DNA of 64,000 nt from positions 27,188-91,187 of the forward strand of contig DATMZR010000043.1 of NCBI GenBank assembly GCA_035573435.1, read 5' to 3'. Position numbers and translations under genes: made by a program. Below are positions 43,313 through 52,124 of this stretch, piece after piece. The notes under the pieces were generated by a model, which was not told the DNA's origin, did no database searches, and saw nothing but the letters and a program-made list of their open reading frames with translations. The stretch comes from Solirubrobacterales bacterium. GTDB taxonomy: Bacteria; Actinomycetota; Thermoleophilia; Solirubrobacterales; 70-9. Numbering within the stretch: the first letter of the stretch is position 1; each line of letters starts with the position of its first letter.

Positions 43313-44317
43313 TCAACCCAGACGGCTCGGCGCGCCGATCCCCATCGCCTCCCGGACGTCGGCGACCGTCTCGGATGCGATCGTACGCGCTTTCTCCGCC
43401 CCGGCCGCGAGGGTCGCCTCCAACCCAGCCTCGTCAGGTCTCAGCTCCGCGTAGCGCTCCCTGATCGGCGCCAGGTACTCGACCACCGACTCGGCCACCG
43501 CCGACTTGAAGTCGCCGTACCCGGAGCCGTCGAACTCAGCCTCCACCTGTTCGGGGGTGACGCCGCGAACGACGGAGAGGACCTCGATCAGGTTTCCGAT
43601 CCCGGCCTTCTCGGGTCCCCGCCGGACCTCCGCGCCGGAGTCGGTGACCGCGCTGCGAACCTTCTTGCGCACCGCGTCGGCTTCGTCGAGGATGTAGACG
43701 GTTCCCTGCTCGGCGCCGTAGGTGGTGGACATCCTGGTCTCCGGGTCCTGGAGGTTCATGATCCGCGCCCCGACCTCCGGATAGCGGCCCTCCGGAACCA
43801 CCAGGACCTCGCCGTATCGCGCGTTGAAGCGCTCTGCGATGTCCCGCATCAGCTCGATGTGCTGGCGCTGGTCGTCGCCCACCGGCACCTCGGTGGCCCG
43901 GTAGGCCAGCACGTCCGCCGCCTGGAGGACCGGATAGAAGAACAGCCCTGCGGAGACGAGCTCGCGCTGCTGCTCCGCCTTCTCCTTGAACTGGTGCATG
44001 CGGTTGAGGTCGCCCCACGCGGTCACCGTCCCCAGCAGCCAGCAGAGCTCGGTGTGCTCCACGACGTCGGATTGGCGGAACAGGATGCAGCGCTCCGGCT
44101 CCAGGCCGGCGGCGATCAGGATCGCGGCGGTGTCGTGGAGGCGCTCGCGGAGCTCGGCGGGATCCTGCGGCACGGTGACCGCGTGCAGGTCGACGATGCA
44201 GTAGATCGCCACGCCGCGATCCTGCCCCTCGACGTACTGGCGGATCGCCCCGAGGTAGTTGCCCAGGTGCTTGCGTCCGGTGGGCTGGATGCCACTGAAG
44301 ATCCGCTTCTCCGCCAT
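43313..44317 (-). CDS. trpS: Tryptophanyl-tRNA synthetase
   Basis: TrpS charges tRNA-Trp. The 334-residue class Ic synthetase starts MAEKRIFSGIQPTGRKHLGN, with the HIGH-like motif TGRKHLGNY and the family pattern LQAADVLAYRATEVPVGDDQ. The KMSKS loop reads RMSTT at residues 195-199, lacking both lysines. The rest is standard. The MFS exporter gene ends 12 bases upstream of it, and it reads into the hydrolase-cyclase gene. Confidence 0.95.
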   Translation of the reverse strand: MAEKRIFSGIQPTGRKHLGNYLGAIRQYVEGQDRGVAIYCIVDLHAVTVPQDPAELRERLHDTAAILIAAGLEPERCILFRQSDVVEHTELCWLLGTVTAWGDLNRMHQFKEKAEQQRELVSAGLFFYPVLQAADVLAYRATEVPVGDDQRQHIELMRDIAERFNARYGEVLVVPEGRYPEVGARIMNLQDPETRMSTTYGAEQGTVYILDEADAVRKKVRSAVTDSGAEVRRGPEKAGIGNLIEVLSVVRGVTPEQVEAEFDGSGYGDFKSAVAESVVEYLAPIRERYAELRPDEAGLEATLAAGAEKARTIASETVADVREAMGIGAPSRLG

Positions 44318-44329
44318 CGCGGGCGCTGA

Positions 44330-45967
44330 CTATAGAGGCGCTTCGACCGCGCCCGGAACCGGCTCCAGCGAGCCGGGAACCGGCTCCGTGTCCCCGAACC
44401 CAGGGGCACGGCCGCATTCGCCCGCGGTCGCCGCCCGGGGTACCGCCGCTGGGCGGTGCCCCACCTTGCGCCGCGGGTTGCGAATTCCAGCCGCCGAAGT
44501 GAGGCCGCCGGCGATCAGGAGCGCGCCACAGATGCCGACGCCCAGATGAAAAGCGGAGGTGGAGGCATCATCTACAGCGCCCTCGACGCGTTCCGCCTCT
44601 GCGGCGTCGAGGCGACCAGTGGGCGCCGCGCCGAGCGGCCTCGAGCGCGCCTTGTCCACCGCCCGCTCGGCGGCGGGGCTCAGCGACACTCCGGCCAATC
44701 GCTGGTCGAGCCCGGACTCGAACTGGGCCGAGATCACGGCGCCCAGCACGGCGATTGCCATCAGGCCCGCTACCCGCGAGACGCCGTTGTTGATCCCGGA
44801 CGCGATTCCCACGTGCCGTTCATCCACCGAGTCGAGCACCGTCGCCGTTAGCGGCGCCACGGTCGCGGCGAGGCCGAGCCCGAAGACGAGCACCGCGGGC
44901 AGCACCTCGGAGATGTAGGCGGCATCGGAGCCGATTCGGATCATCAACAGCATCCCGAGCCCGGCGACGATCGGGCCCACGGTCATCGGAAGGCGAGGGC
45001 CGGTGCCGGAGGCCAGCTTGCCGAACCGGGGCGAGAGGACGAACAACAACACCGACAGCGGCATCGTTGCCAGGCCGGCCTCGAACGGCGAGTAGCCCGC
45101 GGTCTGCTGGAGGAACAGGCCGATGAAGAAGAAGCCGCCGATCAGCCCGGCGTAGGCGGTCAGGGTGGTCGCGTTGGCGACCGCGAAATTCCGGATCCGA
45201 AACAGGGACAGGTCGAGCATGGGATGCGCGGCGCGCGCCTCATAGACCACAAAGAGCCCGAAGGAGCAGGCCCCGGCGAGCAGCGGAATCGCCACCAGCG
45301 GGTCGCCCCAGCCGTAGGTCGGCTGCTCGATCAGCGCGAACACCGGGCCACCCAGGCCGATGGCTGAGAGCGCGATCCCCACCCAATCGATCCCCGGCAC
45401 GGCGTCGGGATCGCGGCTCTCTTCAACGGAGCGCATGGTGATCACCGCCGTGGCGATGATCAGCGGAATGTTCACCCAGAAGATCCAGCGCCAGGAGAGG
45501 GCAATGAGCGCCCCGCCGCCCGCCGGCCCGATGACCGTCGCAATCCCCGTCCACGCCGTCCACATCCCTACCGCCCTGCCCCTCGCCTCGCCATCGAAGG
45601 TCGCGGCCACGATCGCGAGCGAGCCGGGCACCAGCAATGCTCCCGCGATCCCCTGAAGCGCCCGTGCGGCGACCAGAAACTCATCCGACGGGGCGATGGC
45701 GCACAGCGCCGAGGTCACACCGAAGCCGATCAGGCCTATAACGAAGATCCGCCGCCGCCCGAACTGGTCGCCCAACGAGCCGCCCACCAGGAGCAGTGAG
45801 ACCATTGTCAGGAGATAGGCCTCGACCACCCACTGCTGCCCGGCGAGGCCCGCATCGAGGTCGTCGCTGATCGCCGGCAGGGCGACGTTGACCACGGTGG
45901 CGTCCAGGAAGACCACCGTCGAGCCGAGGATCGTCGCGACCAGGGTGAGGCGCTGCCGTTCCGTCAC
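44330..45967 (-). CDS. MFS transporter, DHA2 (14-helix) type
   Basis: The 545-residue product is a proton-driven exporter with the 14-helix DHA2 layout, starting LTLVATILGSTVVFLDATVVNVALPAI, then SLGDQFGRRRIFVIGL (loop 2-3 motif) and VIGPAGGGALIA, the antiporter motif C. The GTG at 45967 is the likely start. The C-terminal tail of about 40 residues is extramembranous and contains a short repeat, EPVPGS/LEPVPGA. Drug or metabolite export is expected, but the substrate is unknown. Confidence 0.9.
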   Translation of the reverse strand: MTERQRLTLVATILGSTVVFLDATVVNVALPAISDDLDAGLAGQQWVVEAYLLTMVSLLLVGGSLGDQFGRRRIFVIGLIGFGVTSALCAIAPSDEFLVAARALQGIAGALLVPGSLAIVAATFDGEARGRAVGMWTAWTGIATVIGPAGGGALIALSWRWIFWVNIPLIIATAVITMRSVEESRDPDAVPGIDWVGIALSAIGLGGPVFALIEQPTYGWGDPLVAIPLLAGACSFGLFVVYEARAAHPMLDLSLFRIRNFAVANATTLTAYAGLIGGFFFIGLFLQQTAGYSPFEAGLATMPLSVLLFVLSPRFGKLASGTGPRLPMTVGPIVAGLGMLLMIRIGSDAAYISEVLPAVLVFGLGLAATVAPLTATVLDSVDERHVGIASGINNGVSRVAGLMAIAVLGAVISAQFESGLDQRLAGVSLSPAAERAVDKARSRPLGAAPTGRLDAAEAERVEGAVDDASTSAFHLGVGICGALLIAGGLTSAAGIRNPRRKVGHRPAAVPRAATAGECGRAPGFGDTEPVPGSLEPVPGAVEAPL

Positions 45968-45989
45968 GAGCCCGACCCTTCCGGCCCGC

Positions 45990-46772
45990 TCACGGCTCGG
46001 GCTGCTCGCGGAGCTGGTGCGCCGAGGTGAAGAAGTTCCGGTAGGCGAGCGTGACTGCAGTCAGCCCGGAGAGGGCGACGCTGCCCAGCAGCGTGTAGAG
46101 CAGGATGAGCTGCAGGCGGACGGCGTCGGTGGGATCGGCGCCGGCGAGCAGCATTCCCACCATGGTGCCGGGAAAGAAGATCAGCCCGGTGGTCTTGGTC
46201 GAGTCGATCAGCGTGATCATCCCCGAGCGAAGGCTGCGGCGGACGATCGGGTCAGCCGCCTGGGTGGAGGTGGCGCCAAGCGCCAGCGTGGCCTCGATCT
46301 CGCGCGCGTGCCGCGTCATTTCGTCACCGAGCCGGTTCAGGGTCACGGCGGCCGCGGTCATGGAGTTCCCAACAACCATGCCCCCGACGGGCACCAAATA
46401 GCGAGGCTGGGGCTTGAAGACGCCAAGGGCGACGACCAGGCCCAGGGTGACCGCGGCCGCGAGCGCCAGCGCCAGCAGCAGCGGCCCCAGCGCGTCAGGC
46501 ACCTGTTTGGCCCGAGTTCGAGCCTGGAGCGCGCCGAACACGACCATCACCGCGATCAACGCCACGACGAACCAGAGGCTGTCCTGGTCGAAGATGAAAT
46601 TGATCACGTAGCCGATCGCGGTGAGCTGGATGAACGAGCGCACCACCGCGATCGCGATGTCCTCCTCCAGATCCGCGCGGCGCCAGAACGAGACGGCGAC
46701 GGCCACGGCGACCAGCGCCAGCGTCGCCGCCACGTCGCCGATGCTGACCTGGATCGCGGTGCTGCTGGTCAC
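45990..46772 (-). CDS. FetB-like ABC transporter permease (UPF0014)
   Basis: The 260-residue membrane protein has about seven hydrophobic helices and the family motif LNRLGDEMTRHAREIEATLALGA followed by STKTTGLIFFPGTMVGMLLAGADP, diagnostic of the YbbM/FetB family. Family members export iron or move other cations with an ATPase partner. The downstream order permease-ATPase is on one strand with a 19-base gap. The start is GTG at 46772. Confidence 0.88.
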   Translation of the reverse strand: MTSSTAIQVSIGDVAATLALVAVAVAVSFWRRADLEEDIAIAVVRSFIQLTAIGYVINFIFDQDSLWFVVALIAVMVVFGALQARTRAKQVPDALGPLLLALALAAAVTLGLVVALGVFKPQPRYLVPVGGMVVGNSMTAAAVTLNRLGDEMTRHAREIEATLALGATSTQAADPIVRRSLRSGMITLIDSTKTTGLIFFPGTMVGMLLAGADPTDAVRLQLILLYTLLGSVALSGLTAVTLAYRNFFTSAHQLREQPEP

Positions 46773-46791
46773 GCGCGGATTATCCGCCGAC

Positions 46792-47451
46792 TCAGACCGC
46801 GAGCTGCTCCCTGACGTGGCCCTGGCCCACCACCCTCCCCTCGTCGAGGCGCACCACCCAATCGGCCATCCGGCGCGCCTGGTCGAGGTCGTGGGTGACC
46901 AGCACGGTCGAGACCTTCACCCGCTCACGCAAGTGCAAGAGCGTCGCCTCCACCGCCGCCCTCGCGCGCTCGTCGAGGGCCGAGGTCGGCTCATCGAGCA
47001 GCAGGACCCGCGGCTCGAGTGCCAGCGCCCGCGCCAGCATCACCCGCTGCTGCTCCCCGACCGAGAGCTTGCCCGAGTCGCGGGGGGCGAACTCGGTGTC
47101 GAGCCCGGCAAGGTCGAGCAGCCGCCCGACGTCGGGCTCGCGCCCGGCCAGCTCGGCGGCGAAGCGGACGTTGTCCTCGACCGTCCCCTCGAGCAGCGCC
47201 GGAAGCTGCGGCACCAGGCAGACCTCGCGCCGCAGCTCGAGCGGATCGCGCTCGCGAACGTCACCTCCCTCGTAGCGAACCAACCCCGAAATCGGATCGG
47301 CGAGCCGGTTGAGCAGCCGCAGCAGGGTCGACTTGCCGCTCCCCGAGGGCCCTGCGACGCAAGTTGCCCCATTGGGCAGCGACGCCGTGACCTCCTGGAG
47401 CACGACCTTCGAGTCCCGCTCGATGGTCACCCGCTCGAGCTCGAACAGCAC
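46792..47451 (-). CDS. FetA-like ABC transporter ATP-binding protein
   Basis: This 219-residue ABC ATPase has Walker A GPSGSGKSTLLRLL, signature LSVGEQQRV and Walker B RVLLLDEPTSALDE, with a H-loop THDLDQ. It is coded directly before the FetB-like permease on the same strand, so they form a two-component exporter. Iron export is inferred from the partner family only. Confidence 0.9.
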   Translation of the reverse strand: MLFELERVTIERDSKVVLQEVTASLPNGATCVAGPSGSGKSTLLRLLNRLADPISGLVRYEGGDVRERDPLELRREVCLVPQLPALLEGTVEDNVRFAAELAGREPDVGRLLDLAGLDTEFAPRDSGKLSVGEQQRVMLARALALEPRVLLLDEPTSALDERARAAVEATLLHLRERVKVSTVLVTHDLDQARRMADWVVRLDEGRVVGQGHVREQLAV

Positions 47452-47479
47452 CGGGTGATTATCTCGCCCAGTCCGCAGG

Positions 47480-49165
47480 CTATCGGTGGCGGGGAAGCCT
47501 CAGCACGTCGGATCTCGCCGCGCTGCACCAGCCGACGTCCGGTTGCAGCTGGCGTCTCAGCTTCGCTACATAACGGCCGCGGGTACGGTTCGTGGGAATC
47601 CCGTATGACCACTCGCCGAAGTGCCCGTCGTAGTCAGGGGTGCCGCCGGCCACCTTCACCTTTCGGCCGCCAGGCTTGATCTTGAACACCCTCACCCGGG
47701 ACTTCTGAAGGCAGCCTCCAGTCAGGTACCCAGAGAAGATGCGTTCCCCGCCGTATCGCCCCAAATCGAGTGAGACGGATCGCCGATATCGGGGGCAGCC
47801 GTCGCTCTTCTCCGGAGCGAAGATCTGAGGACAGAGATCGATTGGATCAAGCAAGCCGTCGGCATCGGCGTCCGGAGGGCCGGCGCTGGACAGGTACCGA
47901 GCCAAGGCCCCGTAGCTCTCCGCAATCGAGATGCCGTCGTTGTATTCCGCGGATCCGCCCACCACGACCCTCCCGTCCGGCTGTACGGCGATGCTGCTCG
48001 CAGAGTCGCCGTAGCCCATCTCGGTGGCCAGCATGCCGTCGCCTGAGAACCCGGCGTCCAGGTCGCCGTCGAGCTCGTAGCGCGCCAGGGCGAAGTCCCG
48101 ATTGAAGTCCCGAGTTGCGTAGCCGGCCGCGAGCAGCCTGTCGGATTGGAACACGACATCCCGCGCGGCAGCGCCCCGTTCGTACCTGTCGGTCACCCCG
48201 AAATCCGTCGTGACGACTCCTTCGCCTCCAAAGGTCGCGTCAAGCAACCCATCGGCGTCGAACCTGGCCAGCGCGAAGTCGCCGGATGTTCCTCCAGCGG
48301 CGACGATCTTCCCGTCAGGCTGAATGGCGACGGCGCGACCCCCGTCGCCTCGTGCGTCCGTGAAACCGGCCGTCGCCCTCCCGTCCCCGGAGAAGGAGCT
48401 GTCGAGACTCCCGTCCTCGTCGTAGCGGACCACGGCGATGTCGCCTGAGGCCGACCCGCCCACGACGATCTTGCCGTCCGGTTGCAGGGCGATGTCGTGC
48501 GCCGTGTCGTCGGCGAAGTCGGTGGTCCGCTTTCCGTCTCCGGAGAAGCTCGCGTCGAGCGTGCCGTCCGGGTCGTAGCGGGCGAGGGCGAAGTCTCTGG
48601 AAGGCACGTCGTCCGTGTCCAGCTCGACGGAGTACCCGGCGGCGACGATCTTGCCATCCGGTTGGACCACGAGGGCCTCGGCTCTGTCGTCGTGGCCGCC
48701 GAAGTCCATCGTCAATATGCCGTCGCCGGAGAACGTGTTGTCGCGGCTGCCGCCCGGGTTGTAGCGGGCAACGAAGAAGTCGCTGTCGTCTGTCGCGTAG
48801 TTGTATTCATGGCCTGCAACGACGATCTTGCCGTCGGGTTGAAGCGCCACGGCGGCGAAGGAACGGGGGTCGGTGCCGGGAGGGTCGGTGACGAAGGAGG
48901 CGTCTCTGGCCCCGTCGGGATTGAAACGAACGAGACCGTAGTCTCCGACGGAGACGATCTTGCCGTCGCCCTGGAGCACCACGTCCGCGAACCCCGGCTC
49001 ACGCAGGTCGTAGTCGGCGGCTGAGTAGCCCACCAGCTTGCCGTCGCCGCTGAAGTTAGGGTCGAGGTCGCCCGGGGTCGCCGCAGCCGACGTCGTCCCA
49101 AGCCAGAAGCAGCCAAGAAGCGTCAGAGCCGCCGCGAGCACACGCGTCACGCGCCGTCCGATCAC
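47480..49165 (-). CDS. Secreted delta-60 repeat beta-propeller protein (second of pair)
   Basis: The 561-residue product has a signal peptide (VLAAALTLLGCFWLGTTSAAA), then about seven delta-60-type repeats (DUF5122) of 50-60 residues, each with VQPDGKIVAAG, FALARYDPDG and FSGDGK motifs, predicted to form a beta-propeller. A calcium-type motif DADADGLLDPIDLCP follows, then a basic C-terminal domain with four cysteines. The GTG start overlaps the stop of the preceding paralogue. The role, probably at the cell surface, is unknown. It has no lipobox or cell-wall sorting signal. Confidence 0.85.
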   Translation of the reverse strand: MIGRRVTRVLAAALTLLGCFWLGTTSAAATPGDLDPNFSGDGKLVGYSAADYDLREPGFADVVLQGDGKIVSVGDYGLVRFNPDGARDASFVTDPPGTDPRSFAAVALQPDGKIVVAGHEYNYATDDSDFFVARYNPGGSRDNTFSGDGILTMDFGGHDDRAEALVVQPDGKIVAAGYSVELDTDDVPSRDFALARYDPDGTLDASFSGDGKRTTDFADDTAHDIALQPDGKIVVGGSASGDIAVVRYDEDGSLDSSFSGDGRATAGFTDARGDGGRAVAIQPDGKIVAAGGTSGDFALARFDADGLLDATFGGEGVVTTDFGVTDRYERGAAARDVVFQSDRLLAAGYATRDFNRDFALARYELDGDLDAGFSGDGMLATEMGYGDSASSIAVQPDGRVVVGGSAEYNDGISIAESYGALARYLSSAGPPDADADGLLDPIDLCPQIFAPEKSDGCPRYRRSVSLDLGRYGGERIFSGYLTGGCLQKSRVRVFKIKPGGRKVKVAGGTPDYDGHFGEWSYGIPTNRTRGRYVAKLRRQLQPDVGWCSAARSDVLRLPRHR

Positions 49166-50919
49166 TTTGTCACCCGCAGCATGGGAGAGCGAGCTCCTTC
49201 GCAGACCCCGAAATTCCACTCCAGGCTCCTCTTCACCTTCGCGTAGTACCACCCCGGGTGACGCGGGAAGCGCACCCAATAGACGGATGCGGAACTGGGC
49301 CGGCTAACCCGGACGTCATCTCCGGGTCGGTGCCTGAAGACCGTGACGCGAGAGTCTTCCCGGCAGTCGCGCTCGTTGGACGACACCCGACCCCTGAAGG
49401 CCGCGTCCCGATCGGAGTAGCGGATCGTGACCGTCCGGGAGTAGTGCGGACATCCGTCCGGCTCGGCCCCGAAGACGTGATCACAGAGATCCGCGTCGTC
49501 GGCCACTCCGTCGGCGTCGGCATCGGCTGGTTCCAAGGTGTCGATGCGAAAGCGCACCAGCGCGAAATCGCCGGGCTGGTCATAACCGGGCGCCGACCGC
49601 CCCGCCGCCACGATCTTGCCGTCCGATTGGATCACCAGGGCCCGGGCCCGGTCGACGTTGAAGTGCCCGAAATCGGCGACTGCGCCGGGTGGAAATGGCG
49701 ACTCCCTCTGTTGGCGTGGGCCACCGAACTGGGAGTCCAGGGAGCTGCTCGAGTGCCACCGGGCGACCAGGAAGTCCTCGGACTTGCTGAACCAGGTCCA
49801 CCCGGCCGCGAGGATCCCCCCGTTCGCCTGGATTGCGAGCGCCCTGGCGCCCGCAGAGTCGAGCTGCCCCTCGCCATCGAAGCTCGAATCCTGCGAGCCG
49901 CCCGGGTTGTATCGGGCGACCGCAAGCAGGGAGAACAGCCCGAGATCGGAGAACTGCTCGCGGCCGAGGACCCCGCCGAGGACGATCTTGCCGTCTTGCT
50001 GCACCGCGACGGCATGCGCCCGCGCGTTCCCGTAGGACTGGGAGATGTCAGTGATCAAGATGCCGTCGCCCGAGAAGGTGGAGTCCGGTGTGCCGTCGGC
50101 CTGGTATCGCGCCAGCGCAAAGAACTGAGGGGCGTCGTAAAAACTCTGCTTCCTGAATGCAGAACCGGCGGCAACGATCCTGCCGTCGCCCTGCAAGGCA
50201 ACGGCATACGCAGTGTCGGCCTTGCTCGCGAAGTCCGTGGTGACAACGCCGTCGCCGGAGAAGCTCGTGTCAAGGCCGCCATCCGTGTCGTAGCGGGCGA
50301 GCGCGAAATCGCCCTCCGACTCACCGGCGACCACAAGCTTGCCGGTGGGCTGCACGACCAAGGCATTGATGCCGTTGGCGACGTCGTCGAAGTCGGTCGT
50401 CACCCGGCCGTTGTCGCCGAACGAGGTATCGAGGCCGCCATCCGGCTCGTATCGGGCGAGGGCGAAATCCCAACCCGTATCGGGCTGGCTCGATGTGCCC
50501 GCTACGACGATGTCGCCGTCGGCCTCTATTGCGATCGCTCGGGCGGCGGCCGAGCCGTCGCCGAAGGAGGTGGCGACGATGCCATCGTCCCCGAACGAGG
50601 AGTCAGGCAGGCCGGCGGATGTGTAGCGGACGACCGCAAACGTGCGACCGCCGGCCGCCTGCGAGGCAAAGCCGGCAGCCACGATCTTTCCGTCCGGCTG
50701 GACCGCGACCGCCGACGCTCCGTCGTCGCCCCCTGCGAAGTCGGTCAAGACCTTGCCATCGCCAGAGAACGTGGGATCGAGGTCTCCCGGTGCGGCATGC
50801 GTGTTCGGCGCCATCAACAGCACCACCAGCACCAATCCAGTGATTGCGGTGAGCAGCCGGGGCACACGGCAGGCCAATCCCGACCTTCGGGCTCCGAGCG
50901 GCTCCGCCAATATCTCCAT
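49162..50919 (-). CDS. Secreted delta-60 repeat beta-propeller protein (first of pair)
   Basis: The 585-residue paralogue of the next gene begins with a signal peptide (LLTAITGLVLVVLLMAPNTHAA) and about seven repeats bearing DPTFSGDGKV, AVQPDGKIVAAG, and FALARYEPDGG motifs. It shares the DADADGVADDADLCDH calcium-type motif and a C-terminal domain with conserved Tyr, Trp and Cys residues (DCREDSRVTVFRHRPGDDV). The ATG at 50919 is directly after AGAGGGG; a TTG three codons later would have better spacing. The two are coupled by overlap. Repeat identity suggests recent tandem duplication. Confidence 0.85.
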   Translation of the reverse strand: MEILAEPLGARRSGLACRVPRLLTAITGLVLVVLLMAPNTHAAPGDLDPTFSGDGKVLTDFAGGDDGASAVAVQPDGKIVAAGFASQAAGGRTFAVVRYTSAGLPDSSFGDDGIVATSFGDGSAAARAIAIEADGDIVVAGTSSQPDTGWDFALARYEPDGGLDTSFGDNGRVTTDFDDVANGINALVVQPTGKLVVAGESEGDFALARYDTDGGLDTSFSGDGVVTTDFASKADTAYAVALQGDGRIVAAGSAFRKQSFYDAPQFFALARYQADGTPDSTFSGDGILITDISQSYGNARAHAVAVQQDGKIVLGGVLGREQFSDLGLFSLLAVARYNPGGSQDSSFDGEGQLDSAGARALAIQANGGILAAGWTWFSKSEDFLVARWHSSSSLDSQFGGPRQQRESPFPPGAVADFGHFNVDRARALVIQSDGKIVAAGRSAPGYDQPGDFALVRFRIDTLEPADADADGVADDADLCDHVFGAEPDGCPHYSRTVTIRYSDRDAAFRGRVSSNERDCREDSRVTVFRHRPGDDVRVSRPSSASVYWVRFPRHPGWYYAKVKRSLEWNFGVCEGARSPMLRVTK

Positions 50920-50966
50920 CCCCTCTGTGTGCCCCCCGATTGTGCGGGCCTGGCAAAAGTACCACC

Positions 50967-51362
50967 GTGACCCCCGGATCGCCCGAGCTCCAGACAGTCG
51001 CCCTCTACGACGAGGACTGCGCCTTTTGCAGGTGGAGCCTGGACAAGATCCTCGCCTGGGACCGTCGCAGGCGCCTGCGACCGGTCGCCATTCAAAGCGA
51101 GGAAGGCCAGGGGCTCCTCGCAAGCATGCCCGAGTCGGACCGGCTCGACTCCTGGCACCTGGTGCTGCCGTCGGGCGAGGTGCGGTCGGCGGGCGCCGCC
51201 GCCGCGCCGCTGGCGGAGCTGCTCCCGGCGGGCCGGCCGCTCGCGTTCCTGCTCCGATCCTTCCCGGGCCTCACCGAACGGGCGTACCGCCGGGTCGCGG
51301 GCAACCGCAACCGCTTCGCGCGGTGGCTCGGAATCGACGCAGGCTGCCAGCTTCGTCGCTAG
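50967..51362 (+). CDS. DCC family (DUF393) thiol-disulfide oxidoreductase-like protein
   Basis: The 131-residue product has the DCC motif LYDEDCAFCRW near residue 15 (DxDCxFC), then a helix and VLPSGEVRSAGAAA. DUF393 proteins have a predicted thioredoxin fold and their substrate is unknown. The GTG at 50967 was chosen. An earlier GTG at 50940 adds nine residues. The C-terminal codons (CQLRR then TAG) lie in a partial palindromic repeat. It is divergent from the first delta-60 gene. Confidence 0.83.
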   Translation: MTPGSPELQTVALYDEDCAFCRWSLDKILAWDRRRRLRPVAIQSEEGQGLLASMPESDRLDSWHLVLPSGEVRSAGAAAAPLAELLPAGRPLAFLLRSFPGLTERAYRRVAGNRNRFARWLGIDAGCQLRR

Positions 51363-51364
51363 CC
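51349..51364. repeat. Partial palindromic repeat at the DCC gene stop
   Basis: CTTCGTCGCTAGCC at 51351-51364 matches the right arm and loop of the repeat family exactly. The left arm (AGGCTGCCAG) is diverged. It supplies the TAG stop of the DCC gene, as copy A does for DUF177. Confidence 0.4.
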
Positions 51365-51391
51365 CCCTGCCACAACCGTCGGTGCAGGGGG
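51363..51391 (+). terminator. Hairpin after the DCC gene
   Basis: CCCCCTGC (51363-51370) pairs with GCAGGGGG (51384-51391), an 8-bp GC-rich stem with a 13-base loop, just after the DCC stop. No T-run follows, so it may be a weak terminator or only a structure ahead of the sigma gene. Confidence 0.4.
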
Positions 51392-51434
51392 ACCTGATAC
51401 GGCACCGAATTCGTATTGGCTTGGGGGCCCCGGC

Positions 51435-52124
51435 GTGGCGATAAGACGGAAGATGGCGAGAATTCAACCGGCGCTGCTGGCGCCGAGCTCCGGCGAGGAG
51501 ATCCAGTTGGCCACCGACGGGGGCACGGAAAGCATCGCCATACATCTCAAGGCGGGCCCGTCGAGCCCCCGATCGACCGCGGGTCGCCGGCACGAGCGCC
51601 GCTGGATCAAAGATGCGCAGCGCGGTTCTGCCGAGGCGCTCGAGGCTCTCTACCGGCGCCACTGGCCGTGGGCGCACCGGGCCGCGTACCTCGTGGTTCA
51701 TGACCGAGCCGCGGCGGAAGACATCGCGCAGGAGGCATTCCTGGCGGCGGTGCGGGCTCTCGACCGCTTCGATCGCCGCCGCCCGTTCGGCCCGTGGTTG
51801 CATCGGATAGTCGTGAACCGGGCGATCGACTGGGCGCGTGCCCGCTCACTTCGCGCCGAGGAGCTGGAAACGGAACCGGACCCTGCCCCCGGCTCACATC
51901 TGGGAACGCCCGAGCCCCAGCGAAGCCGACCCTACTCCGAGAGCGTCGTAGCCGCCCTGGGCTCCCTCTCGCCCGAGCACCGCGCCGTGGTCGTCCTCAG
52001 GTATCTGCTCGAGTACACCCCGGGGGAGATCGCCGAGGCGCTCGAGCTTCCCCGGGGAACCGTCAACTCGCGCCTGCGCCGGGCGCTCGACCGGCTCCGC
52101 AAGCAGCTGGAGGGCGAGCGATGA
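51435..52124 (+). CDS. ECF-type RNA polymerase sigma factor
   Basis: This is an alternative sigma factor with region 2 (ALEALYRRHWPWAHRAAYLVV; DIAQEAFLAAVRALDRFD; PFGPWLHRIVVNRAIDW) and region 4 (LSPEHRAVVVLRYLLEYTPGEIAEAL; LPRGTVNSRLRRALDRLR). The 229-residue length includes an N-terminal extension of about 55 residues with no sigma homology. The start GTG at 51435 is uncertain; an ATG lies at 51453. It overlaps the membrane-anchored propeller gene by 4 bases, the usual layout of a sigma with its partner regulator. Confidence 0.93.
   Translation: MAIRRKMARIQPALLAPSSGEEIQLATDGGTESIAIHLKAGPSSPRSTAGRRHERRWIKDAQRGSAEALEALYRRHWPWAHRAAYLVVHDRAAAEDIAQEAFLAAVRALDRFDRRRPFGPWLHRIVVNRAIDWARARSLRAEELETEPDPAPGSHLGTPEPQRSRPYSESVVAALGSLSPEHRAVVVLRYLLEYTPGEIAEALELPRGTVNSRLRRALDRLRKQLEGER

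Noticed and set aside
47480..50919. CRISPR-like direct repeats
   Set aside because: The repeats are codon-level repeats of delta-60 protein motifs at 150-180 base spacing with diverged sequence, not short identical direct repeats with spacers.
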